Positions 5,180 through 5,833 of a stretch of DNA of 5,833 nt are shown piece by piece. Location of the stretch: the NCBI GenBank assembly GCA_023266715.1, contig JAHFPK010000182.1, forward strand, positions 1 to 5,833, written 5' to 3'. The stretch is from Hyphomicrobiales bacterium. Lineage in GTDB: Bacteria > Pseudomonadota > Alphaproteobacteria > Rhizobiales > Aestuariivirgaceae. The first letter of the stretch is position 1. Each line of letters begins with the position of its first letter. Under the pieces are notes generated by a model. The model did not search any database, was not told the DNA's origin, and worked only from the letters and a program-made list of their open reading frames with translations. The position numbers and the translations under genes are program-made.

Positions 5180-5833
5180 GTGGGAAGACTGGTCGGTAAA
5201 CGCGTCATTATCACAGGGGGTTCAACCGGAATTGGAGCGGCCATCGCGAAGCGGTTTCTCGATGAGGGCGCAAAGGTCTGCGTCTGGTGCCGCAACCCGG
5301 ACAACGCCGCTCTTATCAAGGCAGAGCTTCCAGCACTTTCGGACGTCGTCTACGCTGATGTGGCCGAACCAACGGAAGTTGATGTGGCCTTCCCGCGCTC
5401 AATTGCTGCCCTTGGCGGCCTTGATATCATGATCTGCAATGCGGGCATCTCGATCAGGCGCGATTTTCTCGACATTGATCGTGCCGATTTCGACCGTGTG
5501 ATGCGAGTCAACGTGCACGGTGTATTTTACCCAAGCCAGCTCGCCGCACGCTACATGATGAAGGCGGATGGCGGCGCCATCCTGATCACGGCCTCTACCG
5601 CTGGTGTTGTGGGCTATCGGCACTATGCGGATTACAATGCCAGTAAAGGCGCCGTTCTCGCCATGATGCGCACCATGGCCATCGAGCTTGCTCCCAAAAT
5701 TCGCGTCAATGCTATCAATCCCGGCTATACGTCGACACCGATGCAAGATGCAGAATATAGCCCCGAGATGTTGCGTCGGGTGAATGACATTATTCCCATG
5801 CGCCGCCATGGCCGCCCTGAAGAGATTGCGGGC
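5180..5833 (+). CDS. Short-chain dehydrogenase/reductase (classical SDR), cut at the 3' end
   Basis: 218 codons are present of an expected 245-260, and the frame runs open through the right edge. Classical SDR enzymes are cytoplasmic NAD(P)-dependent alcohol/ketone oxidoreductases with a Rossmann fold. The cofactor motif TGGSTGIG is at 12-19, NAG at 87-89, the structural/catalytic N111, the catalytic S139, and YNASK at 152-156 with Y152 exactly 13 residues after the serine; INPGYTSTPM at 179-188 follows, so all catalytic tetrad residues are intact. The second strand ends VWCRN (35-39) without the Asp of NAD-preferring enzymes and with R38 nearby, which leans towards NADP(H). The start is GTG with a strong AAAGGAG 7 bases upstream. 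Being 12 bases behind the Glyoxalase_3 gene, it probably shares that operon. Substrate is not identifiable; resemblance to sugar, sugar-acid or 3-oxoacyl reductases is generic. Confidence 0.92.
   Translation, partial: MGRLVGKRVIITGGSTGIGAAIAKRFLDEGAKVCVWCRNPDNAALIKAELPALSDVVYADVAEPTEVDVAFPRSIAALGGLDIMICNAGISIRRDFLDIDRADFDRVMRVNVHGVFYPSQLAARYMMKADGGAILITASTAGVVGYRHYADYNASKGAVLAMMRTMAIELAPKIRVNAINPGYTSTPMQDAEYSPEMLRRVNDIIPMRRHGRPEEIAG

Noticed and set aside
5399..5809. A 136-codon open frame antisense to the right-hand gene
   Set aside because: The plus strand here encodes an SDR with intact Rossmann and catalytic motifs from the GTG at 5180. The antisense translation is His-rich with no family signature.

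Overview
The window is a bacterial chromosomal stretch with six protein-coding genes, four complete and one cut at each edge. It is moderately GC-rich by eye. The MoaA N-terminus and the SARDH/DMGDH-type oxidoreductase look most like alphaproteobacterial proteins; this is family-level recognition, not a placement. I see no tRNA, rRNA, CRISPR array, insertion sequence, integrase or phage gene, and no large repeat.

Layout, left to right. (1) On the minus strand, the first 53 codons of moaA (molybdenum cofactor biosynthesis) run off the left edge. (2) Also on the minus strand and 47 bases upstream of moaA is a large FAD plus folate-binding N-methyl amino acid dehydrogenase of the sarcosine/dimethylglycine dehydrogenase type. 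(3) A divergent intergenic region of about 170 bases follows. (4) A small one-module VOC (glyoxalase-fold) protein lies on the plus strand. (5) Tail to tail with it, with one base between the stop codons, is an Fsr-type MFS efflux transporter on the minus strand. (6) A second divergent intergenic region of about 100 bases follows. (7) On the plus strand a two-module Glyoxalase_3-type VOC protein is followed 12 bases later by a short-chain dehydrogenase/reductase (SDR) that is cut by the right edge.

How they work together. The oxidoreductase probably oxidises an N-methyl group and hands the one-carbon unit to tetrahydrofolate. The Fsr protein should be an inner-membrane proton-driven exporter. 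The Glyoxalase_3 protein and the SDR look like a two-gene operon of small-molecule metabolism with unknown substrate. Nothing joins all the genes into one pathway, and most of this looks like ordinary chromosomal metabolism. The better second looks are non-coding: a 14-bp perfect palindrome against the moaA start codon, a hairpin spanning both stop codons of the convergent pair, and a shared octamer in inverted orientation at the two ribosome-binding sites of the fsr/Glyoxalase_3 divergent region.
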